Origin: Brevundimonas lenta | GTDB taxonomy: Bacteria > Pseudomonadota > Alphaproteobacteria > Caulobacterales > Caulobacteraceae | Assembly (NCBI RefSeq): GCF_014196335.1 | Contig: NZ_JACIDM010000001.1 | Span: forward strand, 124,001 to 188,000 | Length of the DNA stretch: 64,000 nucleotides | Direction: 5' to 3' | Shown here: one piece after another, positions 20,976 to 29,584 of the stretch | Position numbering within the stretch: position 1 is the stretch's first letter | Layout of the letters: the number at the start of each line of letters is the position of its first letter | Made by a program: the position numbers and the translations under genes | Notes under the pieces: generated by a model | The model's input: the letters and a program-made list of their open reading frames with translations, nothing else | What the model was told of the DNA's origin: nothing | Databases searched by the model: none

Positions 20976-22076
20976 TCAGTCGCGCTCGCGCGCCAGCCAT
21001 TCCGCGCCGGCCATTTCATTCAGCCGCGACACGGTGCGCTCGAACTCGAACGCGCCGACGCCCTCGCGGTACAGCGCCTCCGGCGCCGCCTCGGCCAGGG
21101 CCACCAGCCGGGTCCCCGCCTCGTAAAGCGCGTCCACCAGGGTCACGAACCGGCGCGCCTCGTGGTGGTTGGCCGGCCCCAGCACCGGCACGTCCTCGAC
21201 GAACAGGGTGTGGAAGCGCTCGGCGACGGCCAGATAGTCCTGCGGTCCCAAGGCCCGTCCGCACAGGTCCGCGAAGGTCGCCCGCGCCAGGCCGCCGTCG
21301 GTCCGCTCGACCACCACGTCGCGCCCCAGCACGTGCAGATGCGTCGGCGCCTCGGCCTGCTCGCCCTTCAGGTCCTCCCACAGCGCCTCGAAGTGCGCCC
21401 GCGCGTCCGCATCGTTCGGCGCGAACCACACCCGGTCGCCCATCAGCCGGTCCAGCCGCCAGTCGCGCGCGCCATGCACGGACACGACCTCGCAGGCCTC
21501 CTCCAGCATGGCGATGAAGGGCAGGAAGAGCTGGCGGTTGATCCCGTTCAGATACAGCTGGTCCGGCGCCCGGTTCGACGTCACCGCCAGCACCACCTTC
21601 TTCTCGAACAGCGCCTCGAACAGCCGTCCCAGGATCATCGCGTCGGCGATGTCGGTGACCTGCAGCTCGTCGAAGCACAGCAGCCGCGCCTCGGACGCGA
21701 TCAGCTCGGCCACCGGCCCGATCGGATCGTCGCCCTTCGACTGGCCGAAGATCGCCTTGCGCGTCTTCACATCGCCCTTGCGCCACTGGCCGATCAGCTC
21801 GTGCACCCGGGCCATGAAGGCGTGGAAATGGGCCCGCGTCTTCCGCTTCTCCGGCGCACAGGCGAAGAACAGGTCCATCAGGATGGATTTGCCCCGTCCC
21901 GGCGGCCCCCACAGATAGACCCCGCGCACCTCCGGGACCTGGCCGAACAGGCCGCGCTTCTCCAGATCCGTCTCCAGCCGGCCGAACGCCTCGACCACCG
22001 GAACCTGCGACGGATCCGGCGTCAGCCGGCCGTCGGCCAGGCGGCGTTCATAAGCTGCGCGTATGTGAGAAGACAT
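20976..22076 (-). CDS. zapE: Cell-division-associated AFG1-family ATPase ZapE
   Basis: This is an AFG1/LACE1-type ATPase. In E. coli, ZapE binds FtsZ and modulates the Z ring, while the mitochondrial homologue acts in protein quality control. The 366 residues contain Walker A GPPGRGKS (residues 57-64), Walker B LLCFDELQVTDIADAM, a sensor strand VVLAVTSNRAPDQLY, the family mark LFLPFIAMLEE, and the C-terminal FEFERTVSRLNEMAGAEWL typical of the family. There is no signal or transmembrane segment. It diverges from asd with a 155-bp gap. Confidence 0.93.
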   Translation of the reverse strand: MSSHIRAAYERRLADGRLTPDPSQVPVVEAFGRLETDLEKRGLFGQVPEVRGVYLWGPPGRGKSILMDLFFACAPEKRKTRAHFHAFMARVHELIGQWRKGDVKTRKAIFGQSKGDDPIGPVAELIASEARLLCFDELQVTDIADAMILGRLFEALFEKKVVLAVTSNRAPDQLYLNGINRQLFLPFIAMLEEACEVVSVHGARDWRLDRLMGDRVWFAPNDADARAHFEALWEDLKGEQAEAPTHLHVLGRDVVVERTDGGLARATFADLCGRALGPQDYLAVAERFHTLFVEDVPVLGPANHHEARRFVTLVDALYEAGTRLVALAEAAPEALYREGVGAFEFERTVSRLNEMAGAEWLARERD

Positions 22077-22231
22077 CGTTCTCGGGCTTAGCGGCCCCCG
22101 TGCCCCCTGAAAAGCGATTGCTTCGCGGCTGCGAAGGACTACATGCAGCCCTCACTATCCACATACCTGCGCCCCTCAAGTAGCGAGCCGCCGCGCGGCG
22201 AGCGTTAGGGACGTCCGAAGGACCACCAAAC

Positions 22232-23278
22232 ATGGGTTATGTCGTCGCCGTCGTGGGCGCCACCGGCAATGTCGGTCAGGAAATGCTCAACATCCTGGAA
22301 GAACTGAACTTCCCGGTCGACAAGATGCACGCCATCGCCTCCCGCAAATCCAAGGGCGTCGAGGTCTCCTTCGGCGACCGCACCCTGAAATGCGAGGACC
22401 TGGAGCAGTTCGACTTCTCCGGCGTCGACATCGTCCTGATGTCCGCCGGCGGCAAGGTGTCGAAGGAATGGTCCGAGAAGATCGGCAAGGCCGGTCCCAT
22501 CGTCATCGACAACTCCTCCGCCTTCCGCATGGACCCGGACGTGCCGCTGATCGTGCCCGAGGTGAACCCGGACGCCATCAAGCAGGCGAAGAAGAAGAAC
22601 ATCATCGCCAATCCGAACTGCTCGACCGCCCAGCTGGTCGTGGCGCTGAAGCCCCTGCACGACGCCGCGAAGATCAAGCGCGCCGTGGTCTCGACCTACC
22701 AGTCGGTGTCGGGCGCGGGGAAGGAAGGCATGGACGAGCTGTGGAACCAGACCAAGGCCATCTACGGCCTCGGCGACGCCACGCCCAAGGTCTTCCCCAA
22801 GCAGATCGCCTTCAACGTCCTGCCCTTCATCGGTTCGTTCCGCGACGACGGCTACACCGACGAGGAAGCCAAGATGTGGGACGAGACCCACAAGATCCTC
22901 GACCCGTCGATCAAGCTGACGGTCACCTGCGTCCGCGTGCCGGTCTTCGTCGGCCACTCGGAATCGGTGACGGTCGAGTTCGACCGTCCGATCAGCCCCG
23001 ACGAGGCCCGCGCCATCCTGCGCGACGCGCCGGGCGTGCAGGTGATCGATAAGCAGGAAGCCGACGGCTACATCACCCCGATCGACGCGGCCGGCGAACA
23101 CGCCGTCTACGTCTCGCGCATCCGCAAGGACCACACGGTCGAAAACGGCCTGTCCTTCTGGGTCGTGTCCGACAACCTGCGCAAGGGCGCAGCCCTCAAC
23201 GCCGTCCAGATCGCCCAGCTTCTCGACGAAGCCGGCGTGATCACGCCGAAGAGCGGCTACCGCACCCTGACCGTCTGA
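22232..23278 (+). CDS. asd: Aspartate-semialdehyde dehydrogenase
   Basis: This enzyme reduces L-aspartyl-4-phosphate to aspartate semialdehyde with NADPH, the branch point for lysine/diaminopimelate, threonine and methionine synthesis. The 348 residues contain the NADP-binding GATGNVGQEM (residues 9-18), the phosphate-binding NSSAFRMD, the nucleophile Cys130 in NPNCSTAQ, SVSGAGKEG, and the late catalytic His in VFVGHSESVTVEF. The ATG at 22232 has AAGGA 8 nt upstream. The 155-bp divergent region with zapE shows no recognisable riboswitch. Confidence 0.96.
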   Translation: MGYVVAVVGATGNVGQEMLNILEELNFPVDKMHAIASRKSKGVEVSFGDRTLKCEDLEQFDFSGVDIVLMSAGGKVSKEWSEKIGKAGPIVIDNSSAFRMDPDVPLIVPEVNPDAIKQAKKKNIIANPNCSTAQLVVALKPLHDAAKIKRAVVSTYQSVSGAGKEGMDELWNQTKAIYGLGDATPKVFPKQIAFNVLPFIGSFRDDGYTDEEAKMWDETHKILDPSIKLTVTCVRVPVFVGHSESVTVEFDRPISPDEARAILRDAPGVQVIDKQEADGYITPIDAAGEHAVYVSRIRKDHTVENGLSFWVVSDNLRKGAALNAVQIAQLLDEAGVITPKSGYRTLTV

Positions 23279-23313
23279 ACGTGCCCGTCTCCTCCCCCGC
23301 CTACCACTGACCC

Positions 23314-23416
23314 GTCACCCTCGGCCTTGTGCCGAGGGCCCATAGACACCGTGCAATCCGGCGCTTCTCCGGACCCTGCCGCGCGTCTGGATCCTCGGCA
23401 CAAGGCCGAGGATGAC
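23314..23416. repeat. Inverted repeat with CCTCGGCCTTGTGCCGAGG arms
   Basis: Two arms (23314-23340 and 23389-23416) are inverted copies of GTCAYCCTCGGCCTTGTGCC plus GAGG. Each arm is itself a hairpin, so the element can fold as two small hairpins or one long one. The centre is about 48 nt. The right arm runs into the leader of the rarD gene and supplies a false ATG at 23412. Confidence 0.85.
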
Positions 23417-23435
23417 GAAGGAAAGGAACACCGCT

Positions 23436-24365
23436 GTGACCCCGTCGGCACCTGAAGCCACGTCCCGCGCCGCCCTGCTGTCCGCCTTCGGCTGCTACGT
23501 TCTCTGGGGCGTCATGCCGCTCCTCTTCATGGGCCAGGCGGCGCAGGGTTTCGACGCCCTCGAAATCCTCGCCCACCGCGCCCTCTGGGCCGTGCTCGTC
23601 GCCGGCCTGCTGGTGGTTCTCGCCAAACAGGGCGGCCAGGTCGCCGCCGTCTTCCGCTCGCCGAAGACCCTCGCCTGGCTGTCCTTCTCGACGGTCCTGA
23701 TCGCGGTGAACTGGGGCATCTACGTCTGGGCCACCACCCACCACGCGACGCTGGAAGCCAGCCTCGGCTACTACATCAACCCCCTGCTCAACATGATCGT
23801 CGGCCTGTGGTTGTTCCGTGAACGGATCGACCGCTGGGGCTGGGTCGCCATCGGCCTCGCCGCCGTCGGCGTCCTGCTCCAGGCGCTCGCGCTCGGCCGC
23901 CCTCCGTGGATCTCCATCGTCCTCGCCATCAGCTTCGCCACCTACGGCGTCATCCGCAAACGCGTGCCCATCGACGCCCAGGCCGGCCTGCTGGTCGAAT
24001 GCCTGCTGCTGGTCCCGTTTGGTCTCGCCTGGGTCCTGTGGCTGCAGCACACCGGCGCCGGCGTCGCCTTCGACAGCCCGACGCACACCCTCTGGGCCCT
24101 GGCCAACGGCCCGGCCACGGTGCTGCCGCTGGCCCTGTTCGCCTGGTCGGCGCGTCGCCTGCCGCTGTCGACCATCGGCTTCATCCAGTTCCTCGCTCCC
24201 ACCCTCCAGTTCGCCGTCGGCGTCTGGGCGGGCGAGGCCCTGACACCGCTGCGCATCGCCTCCTTCGCCTTCATCTGGGGCGGAGCCGCCGTCTTCGCCG
24301 CCGCCGCCCTCTTCCGCGTCCGCGCCGCCCGCCAGGCGCTGAAGGAGACGGCCGAACCGGCGTGA
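23436..24365 (+). CDS. rarD: EamA-family transporter RarD
   Basis: This is a 10-helix inner-membrane drug/metabolite-superfamily transporter of the RarD subgroup (309 residues); RarD was first noted in chloramphenicol resistance but its normal substrate is not settled. Family marks seen are GCYVLWGVMPLLF at the N terminus, EILAHRALWA, LIAVNWGIYVWAT, LGYYINPLLNMIVGLWLFRER and LSTIGFIQFLAPTLQFAVGV. I choose GTG at 23436 because AAAGGA is 8 nt upstream. An in-frame ATG at 23412 belongs to the right arm of the preceding repeat and lacks a ribosome site. Confidence 0.92.
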   Translation: MTPSAPEATSRAALLSAFGCYVLWGVMPLLFMGQAAQGFDALEILAHRALWAVLVAGLLVVLAKQGGQVAAVFRSPKTLAWLSFSTVLIAVNWGIYVWATTHHATLEASLGYYINPLLNMIVGLWLFRERIDRWGWVAIGLAAVGVLLQALALGRPPWISIVLAISFATYGVIRKRVPIDAQAGLLVECLLLVPFGLAWVLWLQHTGAGVAFDSPTHTLWALANGPATVLPLALFAWSARRLPLSTIGFIQFLAPTLQFAVGVWAGEALTPLRIASFAFIWGGAAVFAAAALFRVRAARQALKETAEPA

Positions 24366-24400
24366 CGCTCGGGTCGCGAACGGCTGCCAGAGGCGGCGAT

Positions 24401-24504
24401 TAGTGGCTAGTGGCTAGTGATTAGTGGCTGACGCGGTCGCCATTGGAGGCCGAGCGGTTCCCGCTGGTGATCCAGCAATCACTAGCCACTAGCCACTAGC
24501 CACT
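24401..24504. repeat. Inverted arrays of a 7-nt unit (TAGTGGC)
   Basis: Four tandem copies of TAGTGGC (one as TAGTGAT) at 24401-24429 face three copies of its complement GCCACTA at 24477-24504, separated by 47 nt. The arms can form a stem of about 28 bp. It fills the gap between rarD and an MFS transporter. The tandem TAG units close one forward frame. Confidence 0.85.
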
Positions 24505-24564
24505 TCCCACGCTCCGCTGCGTCCGGGCGACGACAACTCCCCGCCGCCGCGCTACGCTCCCCCC

Positions 24565-26079
24565 ATGACCCACGCCCACCGCGGTCCCTGCGACGCCGGA
24601 CAGGTCCAGGGCGCGGCCGCGCCGGGTCAGGCCCTGTCGAAAGCCCGCAAGCGCTGGGTGCTCGCCGCCACCGTGCTGGGCTCCAGCCTGACCTTCATCG
24701 ACGGCTCGGCCCTGGGCGTCGCCCTGCCGGCTATCCAGAACGACCTCGGCGCCGGTCCCGCCGCCGCCCAGTGGGTCTCCAACGCCTATCTGCTGACGCT
24801 CGGCGCCCTGGTCCTGATCGGCGGCGCGGCCGGCGACCGCTTCGGCCGCCGCCTGGTCTTCCTCATCGGCGTCGCCGTCTTCACCCTCGCCTCCGTCGCA
24901 TGCGCCCTCGCTCCAACGGTCCAGCTGCTCATCGTCGGCCGCGCCGTGCAGGGGATTGGCGCCGCCCTGCTGACTCCCGGCGCCCTGGCCGTCATCGGCT
25001 CGGTCTTCCCGCCCGAAGAGCGCGGCAAGGCCTTCGGAACCTGGGCCGGCGCCGGCGCCCTGTTCGGCATGGTCGGACCCCTGATCGGCGGCTGGCTGGC
25101 CGATCAGGCCGACTGGCGCTTCATCTTCTGGATCAATGTCCCACTCGCGGCCCTCACCGCCCTGGTCACCCTGCGCGCCGTGCCCGAGAGCCGCGATCCC
25201 TCCGCCCGCGGGCTCGACTGGGCCGGAGCCCTGCTGGCCACCTCCGGTCTCGCCGCCGTGACATGGGCCCTCACCGCCGCCCCTGACCTCGGCTGGACCA
25301 ACCCCCTGATCCTGTCCGCCCTCGCCGGCGGCGCGGTCCTGCTCATCGCCTTCCTCGTCGCCGAGGCGCGTCAGAGTCACCCGATGATGCCGCTCGGCCT
25401 GTTCCGCTCGCCGGTGTTCAGCGGCATCAACGGCCTCACCCTGCTGCTCTATTTCGCCCTGGGCGGGGCCATGTTCTTCCTGCCCTTCGATCTGATCCGC
25501 GTGCACGGCTGGAGCGCCACGAAAGCCGGCGCCGCCATGCTGCCCTTCGCCGTCATCATGAGCCTGTTCTCCGGTTCGGCCGGCCGCCTCGCCGACCGCT
25601 TCGGCGCGCGCCTGTCGCTCAGCGTCGGACCCGTCCTCGCCGGCGTCGGTCTCGCCCTGCTGGCCTTCATGCCCCGGACGGCCGGCTATGTGGACGGGCC
25701 TCTGGCGGGCATGACCGTGCTGGCGATCGGCATGACGCTCGCCGTCGGCCCCCTGACCGCCGCGGTGATGGGGGCGGTGAAGCCGGAGCACACCGGCGTG
25801 GCCTCCGGCGTCAACAATGCGGTCGCGCGCGTCGCCGGTCTTCTGGCCATCGCCCTCCTCGGCCTGGTTCTGTCCGGCCAGTTCAGCCATCGCGTCGCCG
25901 ATCCGGCGACCGCACGCGACCTGCTGGGGGCCTTCATGGCGGGCGACACCACCGACGGCGCGCTGCGCAACGCCTTCCACTGGGGCTATGCGTGGGTGAT
26001 GCTCACCTGCGCGCTCGCGGCGTTCGCCGCCGGGGTCATCGGCCTCCTGACCGCGCCGAAGCGTCAGAACACGGAATAA
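24565..26079 (+). CDS. DHA2-type MFS drug/proton antiporter
   Basis: This is a 504-residue major-facilitator transporter with about 14 transmembrane segments, typical of the DHA2 (EmrB/QacA) group. Seen: TM1 with LGSSLTFIDGSALGVALP (the aspartate region of DHA2), the loop 2-3 motif GDRFGRRLVF, motif C-like GTWAGAGALFGMVGPLIGGW in TM5, and a second half ending in VASGVNNAVARVAGLLA. No membrane-fusion partner gene is next to it, so if it is an efflux pump it works alone or with a distant partner. No clear Shine-Dalgarno precedes ATG 24565. Its 3' end overlaps the convergent hydrolase by 16 nt. Confidence 0.9.
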   Translation: MTHAHRGPCDAGQVQGAAAPGQALSKARKRWVLAATVLGSSLTFIDGSALGVALPAIQNDLGAGPAAAQWVSNAYLLTLGALVLIGGAAGDRFGRRLVFLIGVAVFTLASVACALAPTVQLLIVGRAVQGIGAALLTPGALAVIGSVFPPEERGKAFGTWAGAGALFGMVGPLIGGWLADQADWRFIFWINVPLAALTALVTLRAVPESRDPSARGLDWAGALLATSGLAAVTWALTAAPDLGWTNPLILSALAGGAVLLIAFLVAEARQSHPMMPLGLFRSPVFSGINGLTLLLYFALGGAMFFLPFDLIRVHGWSATKAGAAMLPFAVIMSLFSGSAGRLADRFGARLSLSVGPVLAGVGLALLAFMPRTAGYVDGPLAGMTVLAIGMTLAVGPLTAAVMGAVKPEHTGVASGVNNAVARVAGLLAIALLGLVLSGQFSHRVADPATARDLLGAFMAGDTTDGALRNAFHWGYAWVMLTCALAAFAAGVIGLLTAPKRQNTE

Positions 26080-27194
26080 AGCGCGTCCAGCAGCCGCACC
26101 GCGCGCGGATCGCCGATCAGATGCGGCGACTGGCGCGTCATCACATAGGCCGCCGACAGCCGCACTTCCGCGTCCGCGACCACGCAACTGCCGCCCCAGC
26201 CGTAATGCCCGCGCGCCTCGTCATGCGGCCCGAACACGCCCAGGCCGCGGTTGCAGGTCAGCCCCGCCGCCCAGCCCATGACGAACGGCAGCACCCGGTC
26301 CTGGCCGTAGATCCGCTCGCGCCGCAGCGCCTCCAGCGTCGCGTCCGACAGCACCGTCCGCCCGTCGATCGCCCCGGTCGCCGCCACGCCCACGATCCGC
26401 GCCAGATCCAGCGCCGTGCCGTGCAGGTTGGCCGAAGGGATCTCCGCCTTGCGCCACTCGCCCGACTCCCGCTGTCCCGGCGACGAGCCGCGGTCGAAGA
26501 AGGCCGAGCGCTTGACCGCATCGATGACGCCCAGGTTTGGCGGCGCCGCCGGTTTGCGCATCTGCGCCACGCGCCCGAACTCCTCTTCCGGCAGGCCGAT
26601 CCACAGGTCGAGGCCGGGGAAGTCCTGACGCAGCGCCGTCCCCATGCTGCGTCCGTCGACCAGCCGGTATAGTTCGCCTGCCAGATAGCCGATGGTGATC
26701 GGGTGATAGCCGGACGCCGTCCCCGGCGCCCACAGCGGCGCCTGGGCGCACAGCTTCTCCAGCACCACGGCGCGGTTGAACCAGTCGGTCGGATCGATGG
26801 CCTCGGCGAACCCCGACAGCCCGGCCTGGTGGCTCATCAGCTGGCCGACCGTGATCCGCGCCTTGCCCGCCTGCCCGAACGCCGGCCAGTAGCCGGCCAC
26901 CGGCGCCTCGTAGTCCAGCAGCCCGCGCTCGACGCAGGTCGCGATCAGCAGCGCCATCACCGACTTGCCGGCCGAAAACACCGGCGTCAGCGTGTCCTCG
27001 CCGAACGGCACGCTCTGCGCCGTATCCGCCCAGCCGCCCCACAGATCGATGACGGCCTCGCCGTCGATCACCACGCTGAACCGCGCCCCCCGCTCGTTCA
27101 GCCCCTCGGGCGCATCGGTGAAATTGGCGGCGAAGGCGTCCTTCACGGCCGCGAAGCGCGGCGGACAGACGCCGTGGATGTCGGGGAGGGTCAT
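26064..27194 (-). CDS. Serine beta-lactamase-fold hydrolase (EstB/class C-like esterase)
   Basis: This is a 376-residue cytoplasmic protein with the penicillin-binding/class C beta-lactamase fold. The nucleophile motif SxxK is SAGKSVMALLIA (about residue 65). The second catalytic Tyr lies in SGYHPITIGYLAGEL. The third motif is the HYGWGGSCV region, replacing KTG as in esterases of this group. It has no signal peptide, which argues against beta-lactam resistance and for an intracellular esterase such as EstB. The gene is convergent with and overlaps the MFS gene. Confidence 0.87.
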   Translation of the reverse strand: MTLPDIHGVCPPRFAAVKDAFAANFTDAPEGLNERGARFSVVIDGEAVIDLWGGWADTAQSVPFGEDTLTPVFSAGKSVMALLIATCVERGLLDYEAPVAGYWPAFGQAGKARITVGQLMSHQAGLSGFAEAIDPTDWFNRAVVLEKLCAQAPLWAPGTASGYHPITIGYLAGELYRLVDGRSMGTALRQDFPGLDLWIGLPEEEFGRVAQMRKPAAPPNLGVIDAVKRSAFFDRGSSPGQRESGEWRKAEIPSANLHGTALDLARIVGVAATGAIDGRTVLSDATLEALRRERIYGQDRVLPFVMGWAAGLTCNRGLGVFGPHDEARGHYGWGGSCVVADAEVRLSAAYVMTRQSPHLIGDPRAVRLLDALYSVF

Positions 27195-27297
27195 GCAGGT
27201 CTCCTACCGCTCCCCCGTCGCGGCGTCATCCTCGACTCCTCACGCAAGCTGAGCCGTATGAGTTGCTCCCGGCGGAGGTCGCTGTCACATCTGGCGC

Positions 27298-27729
27298 ATG
27301 CGCCCAGCTTCGCACTCGTCCTCGGTCCGGTTCGCCAGCGTCGTCGCCGGTCTGACCTTGCCGACTGTCGCGCTGATTAACGTGCTGCTCGCCGGCTTCA
27401 AGGTCAACGAAGCGGCCGGTCAGGCCGCCGATGCGTTCATGGCGATCACCCTGATCGTCGGCAGCGCCCTGATCCTCGCGCCCGCCGGTCGGCGCCGCAG
27501 GCTCCTCGCCGCCCTGGCCGCCGCTATCCTGCTCTTCACCCTCTGGTCGCTGCACGCCCGCCTCAGCACAACCCTGGATGTCCGGTTCGGGGGCGCCTAT
27601 GGCTGGAGCGGGACACGGACCATGGTGATGACCCTGATCGAGGGTCCCGTCCTCGCGGTGTTGGCGGCGGCGCTGACGTTCGGCCTGGCCCACCTGCCGG
27701 GCTTCAACCGGGACCCCGCGATCGCCTGA
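27298..27729 (+). CDS. Small four-helix membrane protein, unknown
   Basis: I do not recognise a family. The 143-residue product has about four hydrophobic helices (residues about 12-33, 44-62, 66-86 and 107-131), short loops and an arginine-rich cytoplasmic turn (PAGRRRRLLA), consistent with an inner-membrane protein. Codon GC bias is the same as in core genes, so it looks like a resident gene. GGAGG occurs about 18 nt before ATG 27298, which is rather far. It stands between two genes read the other way, so it is monocistronic. Confidence 0.65.
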   Translation: MRPASHSSSVRFASVVAGLTLPTVALINVLLAGFKVNEAAGQAADAFMAITLIVGSALILAPAGRRRRLLAALAAAILLFTLWSLHARLSTTLDVRFGGAYGWSGTRTMVMTLIEGPVLAVLAAALTFGLAHLPGFNRDPAIA

Positions 27730-27748
27730 GAACGGCCGGCGTTCCGGC

Positions 27749-29380
27749 CTACTCCCGCGCGCTCGCCGACGCCTTCCGCGCCGCCTCGAACTCCGACCCT
27801 GCATTCCACTCCGGCCATTCCTCGCTGTTCGCAAGGTCGCTGCCGACCAGATACAGCAGGTTCACGTCCACCGCCGCGGCGTCCATCACCCACTCCGGCG
27901 TCCATTCGTCCGAAGGCTTGTGATAGCGGTTCTGCACATAGTCCCGGCTCGCCTCGTTGTGGCCGGTGAAGCCGGCGGCGGCGAACAGCGCCGGCACACC
28001 GCGTCGCGCCAGCGGGAAATGGTCCGAGCGATAGAAGCCGCCTGCCTGGGGCGCCGGATCGGGGATCAGCACCCGGCCCTGTTCGGTCGCCCGCCGCCCG
28101 ACCCAGGCGTCGGTCTGGCTCTTGCCCGCGCCCATCACCACGATCTGCGGCGACACCTCGGTGCCCGGCAGCAGGCTGTCCATGTTCAGGTTCGCCACCG
28201 TCGTCTCCAGCGGCCAGACCGGGTTGGCGGCGTAGTATTCAGCGCCCAGCAGCCCGGCCTCCTCGGCCGTCCAGATGCCGAACACCACCGACCGCTCGGG
28301 CGGAGCGCCTTCCTTGAACATCCGCGCCAGCTCGATCATCGCCGCCACGCCCGTCGCGTTGTCGACGGCGCCGTTATAGATGTCGTCGTCCCCGACCGGC
28401 GTGGCGCGGCCGTAGGCGTCCCAGTGCGCCCCGTACAGCACCGTCTCGTCGGGACGTTCCGAACCCGGAATACGCGCCAGGATGTTGCGGCTCTCGATGT
28501 TGTCGTGGGTCTGGCCGAAGTCGATCGACATCGTCACGCCCGGCAGCACCACCGGCCGGAATTCCTCCGTCCGCGCCTGCTCGCGCAGCGCGGCGTAATC
28601 CAGACCCGCTGACCGGATCAGCCGCTCCGCCGCCTCGCCCTGGATCCAGCCCTGGGCCGGCACGCGCTCGGCGGCCCAGTCCTGACGGACGATGTCGAAG
28701 TCGGGCGCCGTCGACGACCCCTCCAGCACGCTCCAGCCGTATCCGGCGCCGGGCGTGTCGTGGATCACCAGCACCCCGGCCGCGCCCTGGGCCGCGGCCT
28801 CCTGGAATTTATAGGTCCAGCGGCCGTAGAAGGTCATGGCGTTGCCGTCGAACCGGCCCGCCACCGGATGCCCCTCGGGCGCGCCGAAGTCCGGGTCGTT
28901 GACGATGACCAGCAGGATCTTGCCCTTCAGGTCCATGCCCTTGAAGTCGTCCCAGTTCCGCTCCGGCGCATCGACGCCGTAGCCGACGAACACCACCGGC
29001 GCGTCGGTCACCGTGATCCGCTCCAGCGGCTGGTCGCTGGCCACCAGCACGTCCGGCCCGCGCCGCAGCTCCATCTCGCCGGCCGGCGTCCGCGCGACGA
29101 TCGTGGCCGGTCCCGCCTGCTGCGTCCGGCTCAGCTTCGCCGACTGCACCCACTGGCCGTCCGGCCCGCCCGGCTCCAGGCCGAGGGCGCGGAACTGCTC
29201 GACCACATAGTCGACCGTCTTCTGCTCGCCCGGCGTCGCCACGCCGCGGCCCTCGAACTCGTCCGAGGCCAGCACGCGCGTGTGCTCGTTCAGCAGCGCC
29301 GGATCAGCCGTCTGGGCCAGGGCCGGGCCCGCGACCAGCAGGGCGGCGGAGGCGAGGAGGGTCAGGCGAAGGCGGTTCAT
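27749..29380 (-). CDS. Secreted M28-family zinc aminopeptidase with PA domain
   Basis: This is a 543-residue periplasmic peptidase with a cleavable signal (residues 1-22, ALAQ). A protease-associated (PA) insert spans about residues 125-255 (VVFVGYGVDAPERNWDDF...). The M28 domain holds a co-catalytic di-zinc centre: His319 and Asp321 in GAHWDAYG, Asp340 in NGAVDNATG, the Glu pair 373-374 in TAEEAGLLG, Asp401 in LNMDSL, and His in QNRYHKPSDEW. This matches Zn aminopeptidases and glutamate-carboxypeptidase-like proteins. Specificity cannot be read. A perfect inverted repeat lies just upstream of its start. Confidence 0.92.
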   Translation of the reverse strand: MNRLRLTLLASAALLVAGPALAQTADPALLNEHTRVLASDEFEGRGVATPGEQKTVDYVVEQFRALGLEPGGPDGQWVQSAKLSRTQQAGPATIVARTPAGEMELRRGPDVLVASDQPLERITVTDAPVVFVGYGVDAPERNWDDFKGMDLKGKILLVIVNDPDFGAPEGHPVAGRFDGNAMTFYGRWTYKFQEAAAQGAAGVLVIHDTPGAGYGWSVLEGSSTAPDFDIVRQDWAAERVPAQGWIQGEAAERLIRSAGLDYAALREQARTEEFRPVVLPGVTMSIDFGQTHDNIESRNILARIPGSERPDETVLYGAHWDAYGRATPVGDDDIYNGAVDNATGVAAMIELARMFKEGAPPERSVVFGIWTAEEAGLLGAEYYAANPVWPLETTVANLNMDSLLPGTEVSPQIVVMGAGKSQTDAWVGRRATEQGRVLIPDPAPQAGGFYRSDHFPLARRGVPALFAAAGFTGHNEASRDYVQNRYHKPSDEWTPEWVMDAAAVDVNLLYLVGSDLANSEEWPEWNAGSEFEAARKASASARE

Positions 29381-29393
29381 GGCTCTCTACTTT

Positions 29394-29521
29394 CCGCTCA
29401 TCCCCGCGAAAGCGGGGACCCAGTTCTTTGGGCGAACCGGTGGCGATGGGGTCGCACTGAAACCAATCCCTCCTACCAGCCTTGGAAAGCACTGGGTCCC
29501 CGCTTTCGCGGGGATGAGCGG
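29394..29521. repeat. 31-bp perfect inverted repeat with palindromic arms
   Basis: The arms 29394-29424 and 29491-29521 are exact inverted copies (CCGCTCATCCCCGCGAAAGC, then GGGGACCCAGT). Each arm contains its own CCCCGC-GAAA-GCGGGG hairpin. The spacer is 66 nt. It lies between the 5' end of the M28 gene and the 3' end of the flavoprotein gene, both on the minus strand. A looser relative is at 30823-30973. Confidence 0.92.
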
Positions 29522-29584
29522 ATTGGGGGGTGCTGGCTCGATTTCAGACCTGAATACGCTAGCGGTTCCTGCGCAGAGACGAAA

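Noticed and set aside
22077..22231. Riboswitch or attenuator ahead of asd
   Set aside because: No lysine or other riboswitch core and no leader peptide could be seen in the 155-bp region.
26064..27194. Beta-lactamase resistance gene
   Set aside because: SxxK is present, but there is no signal peptide and the later motifs match EstB-type esterases.
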